Positions 1 to 6,800 are shown, counted from the first letter of the stretch. The stretch is DNA of 11,179 nucleotides from an uncultured Opitutales bacterium (GCA_900552245.1 URYY01000069.1:1-11179), one strand, 5' to 3'. The notes: generated from the sequence alone by a model not told the origin. Program-made: numbers and translations.

Positions 1-386
1 ACTTGCGCCGCCGTAAAGTTAGCCTTGTAGGCAAGCCCTGTCGATATGTTTTGGTCTGCATAGTCGGGGCAGTAGCCCGCCATTACCGAAAGCGTCTGGG
101 CGGGGTGTATCGAGGGGCTTGGGTATGCGACTTCGCTCGGATAGTAGCTTTTATATTCTACGCCCTCTAAAAATTTAAATGCGTAGTCCGGATCGCTATC
201 GGGCAAGTAGAGCTCTAGATTTGCAACGTTTACATTTTGCCCGTAAATACCTTTTTCGTAAAAGGCGCTTGCGCCCGTATATTTGCCCAGATCTAGCAGT
301 GAGGAGTCCGGCATTTTACAGACTGCGCCGAAGCCTGCACTCGCGGAAAAAAGAAGTATTATAGCTATGTTTTTTGTCGCATTCAT
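1..386 (-). CDS. Secreted protein, possible diverged subtilisin-fold (S8-like) domain, C-terminus cut off by window
   Basis: An open frame starts at the ATG at 384-386 on the minus strand and runs off the left edge, leaving about 128 residues. Residues 1-21 form a Sec signal peptide: Lys5, a hydrophobic core (IAIILLFSASAGF), then a small-residue cleavage region near GFGA. The mature part reads ASAFYEKGIYGQNVNVANLE (39-58), then IHPAQTLSVMAG (93-104), then STGLAYKANFTAAQ (115-128). The order and spacing recall the start of subtilisin-like domains: 'GI.G..V.VA', then an 'H.T..A...AG' helix, then 'G.A..A....A'. If so, His94 would match the catalytic His, but no Asp sits in the first strand (NVANLE), so the protein may be inactive. 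This is inference from pattern only. No clear Shine-Dalgarno precedes the start. The catalytic Ser region and any C-terminal sorting signal lie outside the window. The secreted-protein call is firm; the family call is tentative. Confidence 0.6.
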   Translation of the reverse strand, partial: MNATKNIAIILLFSASAGFGAVCKMPDSSLLDLGKYTGASAFYEKGIYGQNVNVANLELYLPDSDPDYAFKFLEGVEYKSYYPSEVAYPSPSIHPAQTLSVMAGYCPDYADQNISTGLAYKANFTAAQ

Positions 387-700
387 ATAAAATTGGTAGA
401 AATTAACTTTCAAAATATTTCAGCTTTAAACGCAAGCCTAAGTTTCGGCACGTGCTTCTTTTAAATCTGCGAACTTGTGCAAAAATACGCCCGCGCAATT
501 TATTGAGACTACTCTTAACATGCAATTGTTTTATTTTTATTTTTTTTAGCTTATTGCGATAGAATTTTTTTTACTTTATTGATTAGGTTCAAATTCGCAT
601 ACGGAGTTTAAATCTATATCTAAAGATTTGCAATTATCTACTAATTTCTAGTGGCTTATGCCATAAAATTGCATCTGTTATATTATATTTGAGATATGGC
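387..700. other. AT-rich intergenic spacer
   Basis: This is the spacer between the leftward secreted-protein gene and the rightward PEP-CTERM gene. It is AT-rich, with long T-runs around 530-575. No tRNA, no convincing hairpin and no gene-like reading frame was seen. It must carry the 5' control region of the leftward gene, but no good sigma-70 promoter could be picked for it. Confidence 0.5.
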
Positions 701-729
701 TTGACAGCTAATAGAATATAATAAATACT
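701..729 (+). promoter_or_regulatory. Predicted sigma-70-type promoter of the PEP-CTERM gene
   Basis: A perfect TTGACA box lies at 701-706. After a 17-bp spacer, AATACT at 724-729 matches TATAAT at four of six positions, including the key A2 and T6. Transcription would begin near 736, about 23 nt before the start codon at 759. A perfect TATAAT also occurs at 717-722, but only 10 bp from the -35 box, so it is probably incidental. Confidence 0.55.
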
Positions 730-758
730 AGAGTTGTAACTTAACTTGATCTTGTATT

Positions 759-1790
759 ATGATGATTAAAAATTACCTATTGTTCTCAGCGGCCGCAATG
801 GTTTTCTCGCAAGCGGCATTTGCTGCTACATACACTGTAAATCCCGAGGCCGGTACAGATTTGGATTGGAACAGCGCGAGTACCTGGCTTTCCGACGGCT
901 CCGCAGCCGCAACGCCGCCGACTTCCGGCGATATGGTTATGATAGCTCCGGCGGCGCCCTCTACGATATATTTAGACGGAACAGACGGCAACTCAAGTTC
1001 CGGAAATTATGGCGGCGCTGCGGGAAACACTATGAAAGTCTCAAACGGTGCAAACTGGAACATGGGTTACGTATTTACAGACTCTGCAGATTGGACTTTC
1101 GATATCGCGGACTCCACAGTTAGCGGTTTTTTTGCCGTTGCAAGCTCAAATACTGTGGCAAACTTTACAAATTCAACTTTGAATGGCCGTTTCGAATCCT
1201 GGGGGCCGGGAAGCGGCACTTTAAATCTAAAAGGTTCAACTTTCACCGGCAATATTTATTTCCATAGTTTTGGAAGCGATGGAGCTCGCACTTTGAACTT
1301 CTCCTTTGAATCTTCAACTTACAATTCAAAGAGTAGCACAACTTATGCAAGCGACGCTTACTATCAATCCTCCGAGCTGAACTTCAAATTTATTGGAAGT
1401 GAAAATAACATACAAATGGCGACGTTTGATATCTGCAAGGGTTCTATGGATTTTGTCGCCGATGAAAATGGTTTTTCGACAATTGCGGTCGATAGTTTTA
1501 ATATAGGCGATTCCGTTGCGCTTCATGTTGATTTTTCAGCCCTTGCCGCGGTTGAGGGCACTCGGACATTTGAACTTGTCGCTTCCATCTCCTCGGAGAT
1601 TTCGCAAGAAGTCTTCGATAAGATAATTGCGGATTTTACATATGCAAACGAGGGTGATATTGCTACCTTGAAACTTGATGGATCCTCTATTTTTGTGGAT
1701 TACACTGCGGCAGTTCCGGAGCCTGCGACCTATGCGGCAATATTTGGGGCACTCGCCTTGGCACTTGCGGCCTACCGCAAGAGAGCTTAA
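759..1790 (+). CDS. PEP-CTERM sorting domain-containing surface protein
   Basis: The 343-residue product has both ends of an exosortase substrate. Residues 1-22 are a Sec signal peptide (Lys4, hydrophobic LLFSAAAMVF core, cleavage after AFA). The C-terminus is a classic PEP-CTERM signal: VPEP at 319-322, a hydrophobic helix (TYAAIFGALALALAAY), then the basic tail RKRA. In known systems this signal is recognised by an exosortase (EpsH/XrtA family) and the protein is sent to the cell surface or extracellular matrix. The body is low in Cys and rich in Ser, Thr, Asn, Gly and aromatic residues, with repeated short beta-like segments (for example NFTNSTLNGRFESWG, NLKGSTFTGNIYF), suggesting a beta-helix or adhesin-like fold. 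No enzyme motif was seen, so its role is unknown. The frame opens ATGATG, so the start could be 759 or 762; there is no clear Shine-Dalgarno. The gene stands alone between its own promoter and terminator. Confidence 0.9.
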   Translation: MMIKNYLLFSAAAMVFSQAAFAATYTVNPEAGTDLDWNSASTWLSDGSAAATPPTSGDMVMIAPAAPSTIYLDGTDGNSSSGNYGGAAGNTMKVSNGANWNMGYVFTDSADWTFDIADSTVSGFFAVASSNTVANFTNSTLNGRFESWGPGSGTLNLKGSTFTGNIYFHSFGSDGARTLNFSFESSTYNSKSSTTYASDAYYQSSELNFKFIGSENNIQMATFDICKGSMDFVADENGFSTIAVDSFNIGDSVALHVDFSALAAVEGTRTFELVASISSEISQEVFDKIIADFTYANEGDIATLKLDGSSIFVDYTAAVPEPATYAAIFGALALALAAYRKRA

Positions 1791-1825
1791 GCCTTGTTTA
1801 ATCTTAAAAAACTTCCCTTTTATTT

Positions 1826-1860
1826 GCGCTTCCGAATATCCCTCGGAGGCGCTTTTTTTT
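1826..1860 (+). terminator. Intrinsic terminator of the PEP-CTERM gene
   Basis: A 10-bp stem (GCGCTTCCGA at 1826-1835 pairing with TCGGAGGCGC at 1843-1852, one G-U pair) encloses a 7-nt loop. Eight T residues follow directly at 1853-1860. It lies 36 bp after the stop codon. Confidence 0.9.
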
Positions 1861-2343
1861 ATGTTTATTTTGGAATTTTTCGGATCTATAGGGCTTATCT
1901 TTACTTGCCTTGGAATTAGTATTGCTTCTTATCTTAGTTCTTATTTTTGGGACTTAGGCGCCTAAGGATTTGCCTCTATTCTTTTACGTTAGGTTCTGCG
2001 GAACTTGCCAGTATATGTTCTAATCGAGATTTATTTAAATTGCGGCCTACTTGTTTTTTATTTGCGATGATACTCTGCTTTCGCCTTGCTGTGCACTACT
2101 TGAGCGTCTTTATTCAGTAAATCCGCAATGCAAAATTATTCATTGCCCTACTTTTAAGAACTAGCTGCGGATTTGCCTCTTTAGATTAACTTTGCGATTG
2201 CATACACATTGACATTCCGGCAATTATTGCAAGTTTTAATTGCAACTCTTGAAAAGGGGATAGCCATATTAAATACTTAGCTTGGTACCCTAATTCCAAT
2301 TAAGCTGCGGTTTTTTATTTTCTAAAAGTGCGTCAACTTAAGC
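1861..2343. other. Gene-free AT-rich stretch between convergent genes
   Basis: This lies between the PEP-CTERM terminator and the terminator of the oppositely oriented HEAT-protein operon. A 34-codon hydrophobic frame (1861-1965, plus) begins right at the terminator U-run and has no ribosome binding site, so it is not called. The 12-mer GGATTTGCCTCT occurs twice (1967-1978 and 2169-2180). No RNA gene or promoter is supported. Confidence 0.5.
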
Positions 2344-2370
2344 AAAAAAAAGCGGCGCATTAGCGCCGCT
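2344..2370 (-). terminator. Intrinsic terminator of the oxidoreductase/HEAT operon
   Basis: An 8-bp perfect GC-rich stem (AGCGGCGC 2351-2358 with GCGCCGCT 2363-2370) has the loop ATTA. On the minus strand it is followed by seven T (2344-2350). It begins 15 bp beyond the stop codon of the HEAT-like gene. The plus-strand side has a weaker T-run (2375-2379), so it may also stop read-through from the left. Confidence 0.9.
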
Positions 2371-2385
2371 TAAATTTTTCATCAA

Positions 2386-3909
2386 TTACCTCTTCTTGGG
2401 AAGTACGCCCTTGTACTTAACCATTTCGATTGCTCTATCCCAAGGAGCTTTAACTCCGGCAGCTTCCGCCTTGGCTTTTAGCTGCTCCAATTTCGCCATC
2501 ACAGGCTCCGGATTGGAAATGCGCTTTGCAACGTTGGATGCAATTGGCAGGATTCTTCCGCATAGCCAGTTGTCCTTCGTTTCAACCGCGAGTTCGCAGA
2601 TTGTTAAGAAGTCGTTTTCCATACCCATTTTCTCAACAACCCAGCAAGCGTCGCCGCGCTCTTTGTTATCCTTTATCGCCTGCATGACAGAGGGGAATGC
2701 GTCGTAAACACCGCGAGCTGCAACTAGCCTTATGCAAGAGCGGTCAGCGTTCTTTGCCCCGTCTGCAATGGCCTTGTCAAAAGCCTTTGAGGGCTTCATG
2801 GCACCCGCCGCATACTCCGCAAGTTCGCGAACTTTATTCTGACCGTCAGCCCAAGCAGCCTTGTGCAAATCTATGATAGCCATTGCCGAGGCCTCGTCGC
2901 CGATTTCAGACAAAGCCCAAGCGCCACCCAAACGGACCGTTTCGTCCTTGGTGTTCTTTAGAGCTTCTATAACGAAGTCGCGCCCAGCTTCTGAGGGCAT
3001 ATCGCCGATTGAAGTCAAAGCCCAAGCCTGAACGGCTACATCGCTTTTGTTGTAGCGCTCGCTAGCGGCACTCTTTAGATCGTCAAACTGCTTAAACGCA
3101 TACGGGAACACGATTATGAACTCGCGATCGTTGCCTGAAGATATCGCGCTTTTAACAGTCGCTCTGTCGGGCTTTGCGTAGAATTTCTGCGCAAACTTTT
3201 CCAAGCCTTTGTCTTCGTCCCAATTTCTGCCCGCAATCAGAGATGCTCCAAAGTTTAGATTCTTCTGGGCTCTCTCAAATGTGGCATTTTTCTCCTCGGA
3301 ACCCTGAGCCTGTGAAATCACAGTGGGGATCTTCTTGCTGTCGTAGAAGCGAGTTGCGATAGCGTTTATCACGCCACTTTTTAGCTTTGCATCGCGCTGC
3401 GTCTTCAAGGCGTTGCCGAGAACCGCATTTGCCTCAGGTATCATCTGGATTGCCATGCGAGCCGCGTCGGCCACATCCTTGTCCTTTTCTCTCATTGCAG
3501 CTTGCAGGGTTGATAGAGCTGCCTCGTCCGGGCAGTTCTGCAAAAGCCCCAAGAGGAATATCTTTTGCTCTTTGCCTTTTTGCGTCTTGTAGGCGTCACA
3601 GACAGCTTTCACAAAGTCCGCGCGCTTATCCTTCATCTTGGGATTGCCGTAATAGAAAGAAGCTTCGGTTGCAGTCCATGTCTTGATAAAGGCATTCTCC
3701 TGCTGCTCAAAGTTCTTGTTTCTATCGAGGTTCGGATCTTGAACTCCGGTGCCGACAGCCTCCAGAGAGGCCTTAATTATCTCGGCAGGACTCGCCGCTT
3801 CAACCTGCTTTGTTGCGTCAATGCAGATGTCGGGCATGTTCTTCCAAGCAAAAGTCGGCAGTGCCGAGAGGGCTATTATCGAAACTATTGATAATTTTGA
3901 AAATTTCAT
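2386..3909 (-). CDS. Secreted HEAT-repeat-like protein
   Basis: The 507-residue product begins with a Sec signal peptide (residues 1-21: MKFSK, hydrophobic IVSIIALSAL, cleavage after TFA). The rest is almost wholly helical, with HEAT/armadillo-like helical pairs. The clearest are 127-157 (DEAALSTLQAAMREKDKDVADAARMAIQMI), 288-318 (KSDVAVQAWALTSIGDMPSEAGRDFVIEALK) and 321-349 (KDETVRLGGAWALSEIGDEASAMAIIDLH), with the typical 'VR..A..ALSEIGD' signature. Such solenoids bind other proteins; no catalytic motif is seen. The start at 3909 has a good Shine-Dalgarno (TAAGGA, 3917-3922 on the minus strand, 7 nt away). It is the second gene of an operon, 26 bp after the exported oxidoreductase, so both products would be made together and meet outside the cytoplasm. 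A scaffold or partner role is inference. The signal peptide and HEAT-like character are clear; the exact function is unknown. Confidence 0.85.
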   Translation of the reverse strand: MKFSKLSIVSIIALSALPTFAWKNMPDICIDATKQVEAASPAEIIKASLEAVGTGVQDPNLDRNKNFEQQENAFIKTWTATEASFYYGNPKMKDKRADFVKAVCDAYKTQKGKEQKIFLLGLLQNCPDEAALSTLQAAMREKDKDVADAARMAIQMIPEANAVLGNALKTQRDAKLKSGVINAIATRFYDSKKIPTVISQAQGSEEKNATFERAQKNLNFGASLIAGRNWDEDKGLEKFAQKFYAKPDRATVKSAISSGNDREFIIVFPYAFKQFDDLKSAASERYNKSDVAVQAWALTSIGDMPSEAGRDFVIEALKNTKDETVRLGGAWALSEIGDEASAMAIIDLHKAAWADGQNKVRELAEYAAGAMKPSKAFDKAIADGAKNADRSCIRLVAARGVYDAFPSVMQAIKDNKERGDACWVVEKMGMENDFLTICELAVETKDNWLCGRILPIASNVAKRISNPEPVMAKLEQLKAKAEAAGVKAPWDRAIEMVKYKGVLPKKR

Positions 3910-3935
3910 TTGAAAATCCTTACTTTAGTTTGTGG

Positions 3936-5264
3936 TTATGCGCCGAGGAAGTACGGAGCGCGACGCGGGCGATCGAGCATATTCGACGCCAATTCGTCTC
4001 CAATGATTTCTTCCTTTTCGGGATTCCAATGAATTGTGCGATTTGTGCGCAAGGCTATGGCCGACAGATGGCATATAGACGCTGTTCTGTGACCAATTTC
4101 CGCCGGGCAGAGCGTCTCGCGACCGGTCTTTATTGCGTGTATCCAGTCTTCGCGGTGGCTCATGCTCGGGTGCAACCTCGTAGTGCCGCTTTTGAGCGCT
4201 AGTGTCGCGAGCGCAGGATCCGGATTTGTTATTAGAACATTTCCGCGATTTACGAGAAGCTCGCCGGATTCACCGACAAATCTAATTGCTTGGCCGCGCG
4301 TGCCGCCGCCCCACTGACCTTTGTCCATATCGCCCGGAGGATTGATGTAGATTGTCGGGCCATTTTCGTACTTATAAAATCTGCATGGTGCGCCGTCTGT
4401 ACCCATCGGGCAGAAGAGTGTCGGGCCTGAGTGGTCCATACCAAGAGCCCACTGAACTATGTCAAAGTGGTGTGCTCCCCAGTCGCCCTCTTTGCGTGCG
4501 CCGTATTCCCAGAACCTGCGCCAACCGCCACCGTAGTCGCCCTTTACGCGCTCGGGGTGGTATGGGCGCCAAGGTGTCGGACCCAACCACAAATCGTAGT
4601 GCAAGGTCTTGGGGATTTCCTGCTCCGGCAGCTCAAGCGGCGGAGGGAAGTTGCCTATGCCTATGTAAACGTTCTTTATCTTGCCCAAAGCGCCGTTTCT
4701 CACCAGTTCGGCAGCTTTGCGGAAGGCGTCTTCGCTTCTTTGTTGCGAACCCGTCTGGAAGCGTACATTGGCTCTCTTTGCGGCGTCTGAAAGTATGCGA
4801 CCCTCGCGCACCGTGAGCGTCAGCGGCTTTTCGCAATACACGTGCTTGCCGCGCAGAATTGCGTAAAGTGAAATTGCAACGTGCCAATGGTCGGGCGTAA
4901 CTATGAAAGCCGCGTCAATGTCGTCGCGATCGAGGCACTCCTGATAGTGGATTGTCCTTTGCAAGGAATCTCCTATGCCCCTATCTTTGTTAATGCGCTC
5001 AACTTCTCCGTAAACTTTGTCGAGCACATCTTCCTTCACATCGCACACTGCAAGTATCTGTGTGTCGGGACGGCGCGCCATATCGCCTCTGTGTCCGCCG
5101 GATTGGCAACCGTGGCCTATGAACGCAATGTTTATTCTGTTACTGGGCGCGACTGTCCCAGCCTTGCCCAATGCACTTGAAGGGATTAGCGTGGGCACAA
5201 ACACTCCGGCCGCAGCAGCTCCCGTCATCTTTGCAATGAATTTTCTTCTGGATATTTTTGACAT
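3936..5264 (-). CDS. Tat-exported Gfo/Idh/MocA family NAD(P)-dependent oxidoreductase
   Basis: This 442-residue protein opens with a Tat signal: ISRRKFIAK (Arg6-Arg7) and a hydrophobic Ala-rich stretch to about residue 32. The Rossmann nucleotide-binding fold follows (RINIAFIGHGCQSGG, 43-57, with an acidic strand end AVCDV at 72-76). Family hallmarks are TPDHWH (123-128), the EKP motif (CEKPL, 144-148) and the C-terminal-domain motif GDWGAHHFDIVQW (260-272). Members oxidise, reduce or rearrange sugars, inositols or glycosidic bonds, sometimes with tightly bound NAD; the substrate here cannot be told. The dinucleotide motif is G-H-G-C-Q-S-G-G instead of plain GxGxxG/A. The start at 5264 is preferred over an in-frame ATG at 5315 because GGAGG (5274-5278) lies 9 nt upstream of it and because it puts the Tat motif at the very N-terminus. 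First gene of an operon with the secreted HEAT-like protein. Confidence 0.9.
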   Translation of the reverse strand: MSKISRRKFIAKMTGAAAAGVFVPTLIPSSALGKAGTVAPSNRINIAFIGHGCQSGGHRGDMARRPDTQILAVCDVKEDVLDKVYGEVERINKDRGIGDSLQRTIHYQECLDRDDIDAAFIVTPDHWHVAISLYAILRGKHVYCEKPLTLTVREGRILSDAAKRANVRFQTGSQQRSEDAFRKAAELVRNGALGKIKNVYIGIGNFPPPLELPEQEIPKTLHYDLWLGPTPWRPYHPERVKGDYGGGWRRFWEYGARKEGDWGAHHFDIVQWALGMDHSGPTLFCPMGTDGAPCRFYKYENGPTIYINPPGDMDKGQWGGGTRGQAIRFVGESGELLVNRGNVLITNPDPALATLALKSGTTRLHPSMSHREDWIHAIKTGRETLCPAEIGHRTASICHLSAIALRTNRTIHWNPEKEEIIGDELASNMLDRPRRAPYFLGA

Positions 5265-5273
5265 AATATTCTT

Positions 5274-5278
5274 CCTCC
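5274..5278 (-). promoter_or_regulatory. Ribosome binding site deciding the oxidoreductase start
   Basis: A full GGAGG on the minus strand sits 9 nt before the ATG at 5264. Several other genes in the window lack a strong Shine-Dalgarno, so this one stands out and supports 5264 over the longer reading from 5315. Confidence 0.75.
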
Positions 5279-5353
5279 ATTTCCCCTTTATATGAGTCGT
5301 AAGCAATCTGTACAAACTGTCCTAAAAGAGAATGAATAACAGTTAACTAGACA

Positions 5354-5382
5354 CTTATCTGATATTTCCTTCAAAATGTCAA
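5354..5382 (-). promoter_or_regulatory. Predicted promoter of the oxidoreductase/HEAT operon
   Basis: On the minus strand a perfect TTGACA (5377-5382) is followed after 17 bp by GATAAG (5354-5359), which matches TATAAT at four positions. Transcription would start near 5347, giving a leader of roughly 80 nt before the start codon at 5264. Confidence 0.5.
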
Positions 5383-5756
5383 TATTGTATTACTCATTTT
5401 TTGTTTTTCGTAAGTTATTAATTGTTATATTGTTGTGTTTTGTTCTTTCTTGCGAGTTTGCTTTTTTCTAGCCTGAAAGTGCCTATTTTTTAACTTTTTT
5501 ATGGTACAGTACAAATCAGTCCTCATGCTGCCTCATTGCATTTAAATATTTCTCTTCAACGATATTGCCCTTGTTTATTTAGTTGGCATTAGCGCAATTT
5601 CAAATTGCAACCCCCGTATCGGACAAATCTTAACTTTTTATGTTCCACAAAGCTTTGTGATTTTTAATATATAAGCCGCATGCTGAGTCCCTTGCCCAAG
5701 AGGCGTCTCGCTCGAAGAATATTGCTCTTTTTAGATAATCGGGAATGTTGTGGGCA
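5383..5756. other. AT-rich gene-free stretch with a 14-bp palindrome
   Basis: Very AT-rich DNA upstream of the oxidoreductase operon. Its one notable element is a perfect 14-bp palindrome, CACAAAGCTTTGTG (5646-5659), followed by five T. Short open frames on both strands here overlap each other, lack ribosome binding sites and give products of unnatural composition, so none is called. Confidence 0.45.
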
Positions 5757-5895
5757 CAAAAAAAGGAGCTCCACCTGTGCCGTCGTACGTTGGTATCTCG
5801 GCTGCCTCTCAACAACCAAGTGGGTGCTACCGGCAAAACTTCCGCCTTCCGCCAGAAGCGGCATGACGTCCATCTCATCTCGGGTCAAGCTCCCT
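5757..5895 (-). ncRNA. Candidate structured small RNA of unknown family
   Basis: This GC-rich island in AT-rich surroundings can fold on the minus strand into a closed, branched structure. The closing stem pairs GGGAGCTTGACC (5883-5894) with GGTGGAGCTCCT (5764-5775), 11 of 12 positions pairing including two G-U. Inside, a hairpin CCGCTTC-TGGCG-GAAGGCGG has a single bulged G. A second arm has stacked segments TGCCG/CGGCA, GTA/TAC and TTGGT/ACCAA. The strand's T7 run (5758-5764) follows the closing stem directly, as at an intrinsic terminator. A TTGACA box lies upstream at 5984-5989, so the transcript may start near 5954 and be about 200 nt long. No conserved core of tmRNA, RNase P RNA or SRP RNA was recognised. 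The closed rod with terminal U-run and the size leave 6S-like RNA possible, but unproven. An overlapping frame on the same strand has no ribosome binding site. Confidence 0.45.
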
Positions 5896-5960
5896 AATAA
5901 CAATCATTAAGGCGGCGAATCCAAACGCAGAGTCACGTACACTGCAGAGCCCTATTGTTT

Positions 5961-5989
5961 AGATTTTCAGACTATGTTAACTTTGTCAA
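5961..5989 (-). promoter_or_regulatory. Possible promoter for the candidate small RNA
   Basis: On the minus strand, TTGACA (5984-5989) is exact. At 17 bp spacing the -10 position reads AAATCT (5961-5966), which keeps only A2 and T6 of TATAAT. Start of transcription would be near 5954, about 60 nt before the closing stem of the predicted RNA. Confidence 0.35.
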
Positions 5990-6114
5990 GGTTTTAAGCG
6001 CTGTTTCGACTTAGTTGCGCCTTCTTGCGGAGCGCAAATTTTTATCTTTAAGTGGCGCTTGTGCAGAATTTAATTTTTTTATCCGGCCTTTAATTTGAAG
6101 CTTTACTTGGAACT

Positions 6115-6143
6115 TTGACAAAATCGCCTTTACAAATTACTTA
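6115..6143 (+). promoter_or_regulatory. Weak candidate promoter for the META-domain lipoprotein
   Basis: An exact TTGACA at 6115-6120 faces the lipoprotein gene. At 17 bp spacing the -10 region reads TACTTA (6138-6143), a poor match. It is listed mainly because other promoters in this window also use TTGACA with 17 bp spacing. The leader would be about 75 nt. Confidence 0.25.
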
Positions 6144-6225
6144 ATCTTGCGATACCCCTGGCATAGCGTCTTGCATTGCTTTGGCGAGTGCGCATTTTAA
6201 CCTAAAAAGAAAGTGCTAAAAAATT

Positions 6226-6744
6226 ATGAAATTCTCAAAGAAAGTATCACTTGTTTTTCTGGGTGCGCTTTTTGCGCTTGTCCTTTGCTCTTGCAAGAGC
6301 GATTGCAATAGCGCCACTAATTGCGCTATTTCGGCAACTGCAAGCTCTGCAAATTTGGACAACACCGCTTGGGTTCCCACTTTTGTAAAGCTAGCTAAAG
6401 GTGTTGAGGCTCCTGCAAACGGCAAGAGCGAGTTTGGCCAAGTCTTTATTTCCTTCAAAAACTCGCCGCAGGGCTTGCGCGTTCACGGAATGTCGGGCGT
6501 AAATGTCTTTAACGGCTCTCTCAAATTTGAAAGGGACGGCGAAGTCGATTTCTCGCCTATGATATCAACTATGATGGCCGGCAAGTACCTCGACTATGAG
6601 AGAAACTTTCTGAAAAATTTGGACGAAGTTGACTCAATCGCTCTAGAGGGCGATGTGCTGAATTTCTACAAATTAGACGATGGAAAGAAAATTTTACTCA
6701 TGAGCTTTAAGAAGGGAAATGCCGTCGAACTTTTGAAGAAGTAG
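6226..6744 (+). CDS. META-domain (HslJ-like) lipoprotein
   Basis: The 172-residue product starts with a lipoprotein signal: MKFSKK, a hydrophobic stretch, then the lipobox LCSC (20-23), so lipidation is expected at Cys23. A Ser/Ala-rich linker leads to 'NLDNTAWVPTFV' (43-54), the usual opening of META domains (DUF306). The core follows: GMSGVNVFNGSLKF (88-101), then FSPMISTMMAGKYLDYERNFLKNL (109-132) and a final strand pair ending KKILLMSF (154-161). The family includes E. coli HslJ, linked to heat and novobiocin tolerance; the molecular activity is not well defined. The usual GCN of the first motif is GVN here, so the conserved Cys is missing. The start has only weak purine-rich sequence upstream. 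It is a single-gene unit in opposite orientation to the fumarase gene downstream. Confidence 0.85.
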   Translation: MKFSKKVSLVFLGALFALVLCSCKSDCNSATNCAISATASSANLDNTAWVPTFVKLAKGVEAPANGKSEFGQVFISFKNSPQGLRVHGMSGVNVFNGSLKFERDGEVDFSPMISTMMAGKYLDYERNFLKNLDEVDSIALEGDVLNFYKLDDGKKILLMSFKKGNAVELLKK

Positions 6745-6768
6745 AACGTTTTAGTGCTTCGCTATTTG

Positions 6769-6800
6769 GGGGAAGCTTCGGCTTGCCCTTGCGGATTTTT
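6769..6800 (+). terminator. Possible terminator of the META-domain lipoprotein
   Basis: A hairpin with a stable TTCG tetraloop (AAGC-TTCG-GCTT at 6773-6784, extended by GGG/CCC across one mismatch) lies 24 bp after the stop. Its T-run begins only 7 nt later (6796-6800), so it would be a weak terminator. The strong hairpin at 6962-6984 could serve as backup. Confidence 0.35.

Noticed and set aside
580..600. Possible tRNA T-loop (GGTTCAAAT) in the spacer before the PEP-CTERM gene
   Set aside because: The flanking bases do not form a T-stem, and no acceptor, D or anticodon arm can be built around it.
1861..1965. 34-codon hydrophobic frame that could encode a small membrane peptide
   Set aside because: Its ATG immediately follows the terminator U-run, with no room for a promoter or ribosome binding site. 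The hydrophobicity follows from the T-rich sequence.
1967..2180. Twelve-base direct repeat GGATTTGCCTCT at 1967-1978 and 2169-2180, considered as attachment sites or repeat boundaries
   Set aside because: There are only two copies, 202 bp apart, with nothing gene-like between them and no mobile gene nearby. Chance in skewed sequence is likely.
3387..3891. Plus-strand frames of about 100 codons inside the HEAT-like gene, and similar ones inside the oxidoreductase, fumarase and DUF2130 genes
   Set aside because: They are antisense or shifted frames of genes with clear domains, and show no features of their own.
5765..5781. Reading the plus-strand AGCTCCACC as the 3' end of a tmRNA
   Set aside because: There is no T-arm sequence before it, no second tRNA-like half and no tag reading frame. 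The bases are better explained by the minus-strand closing stem.
5630..5910. Three overlapping open frames of 76-82 codons on both strands (5630-5878 and 5664-5903 minus, 5680-5910 plus)
   Set aside because: They overlap one another and the predicted RNA fold, have no ribosome binding sites and no recognisable motifs. GC-rich sequence with few stop codons explains them.
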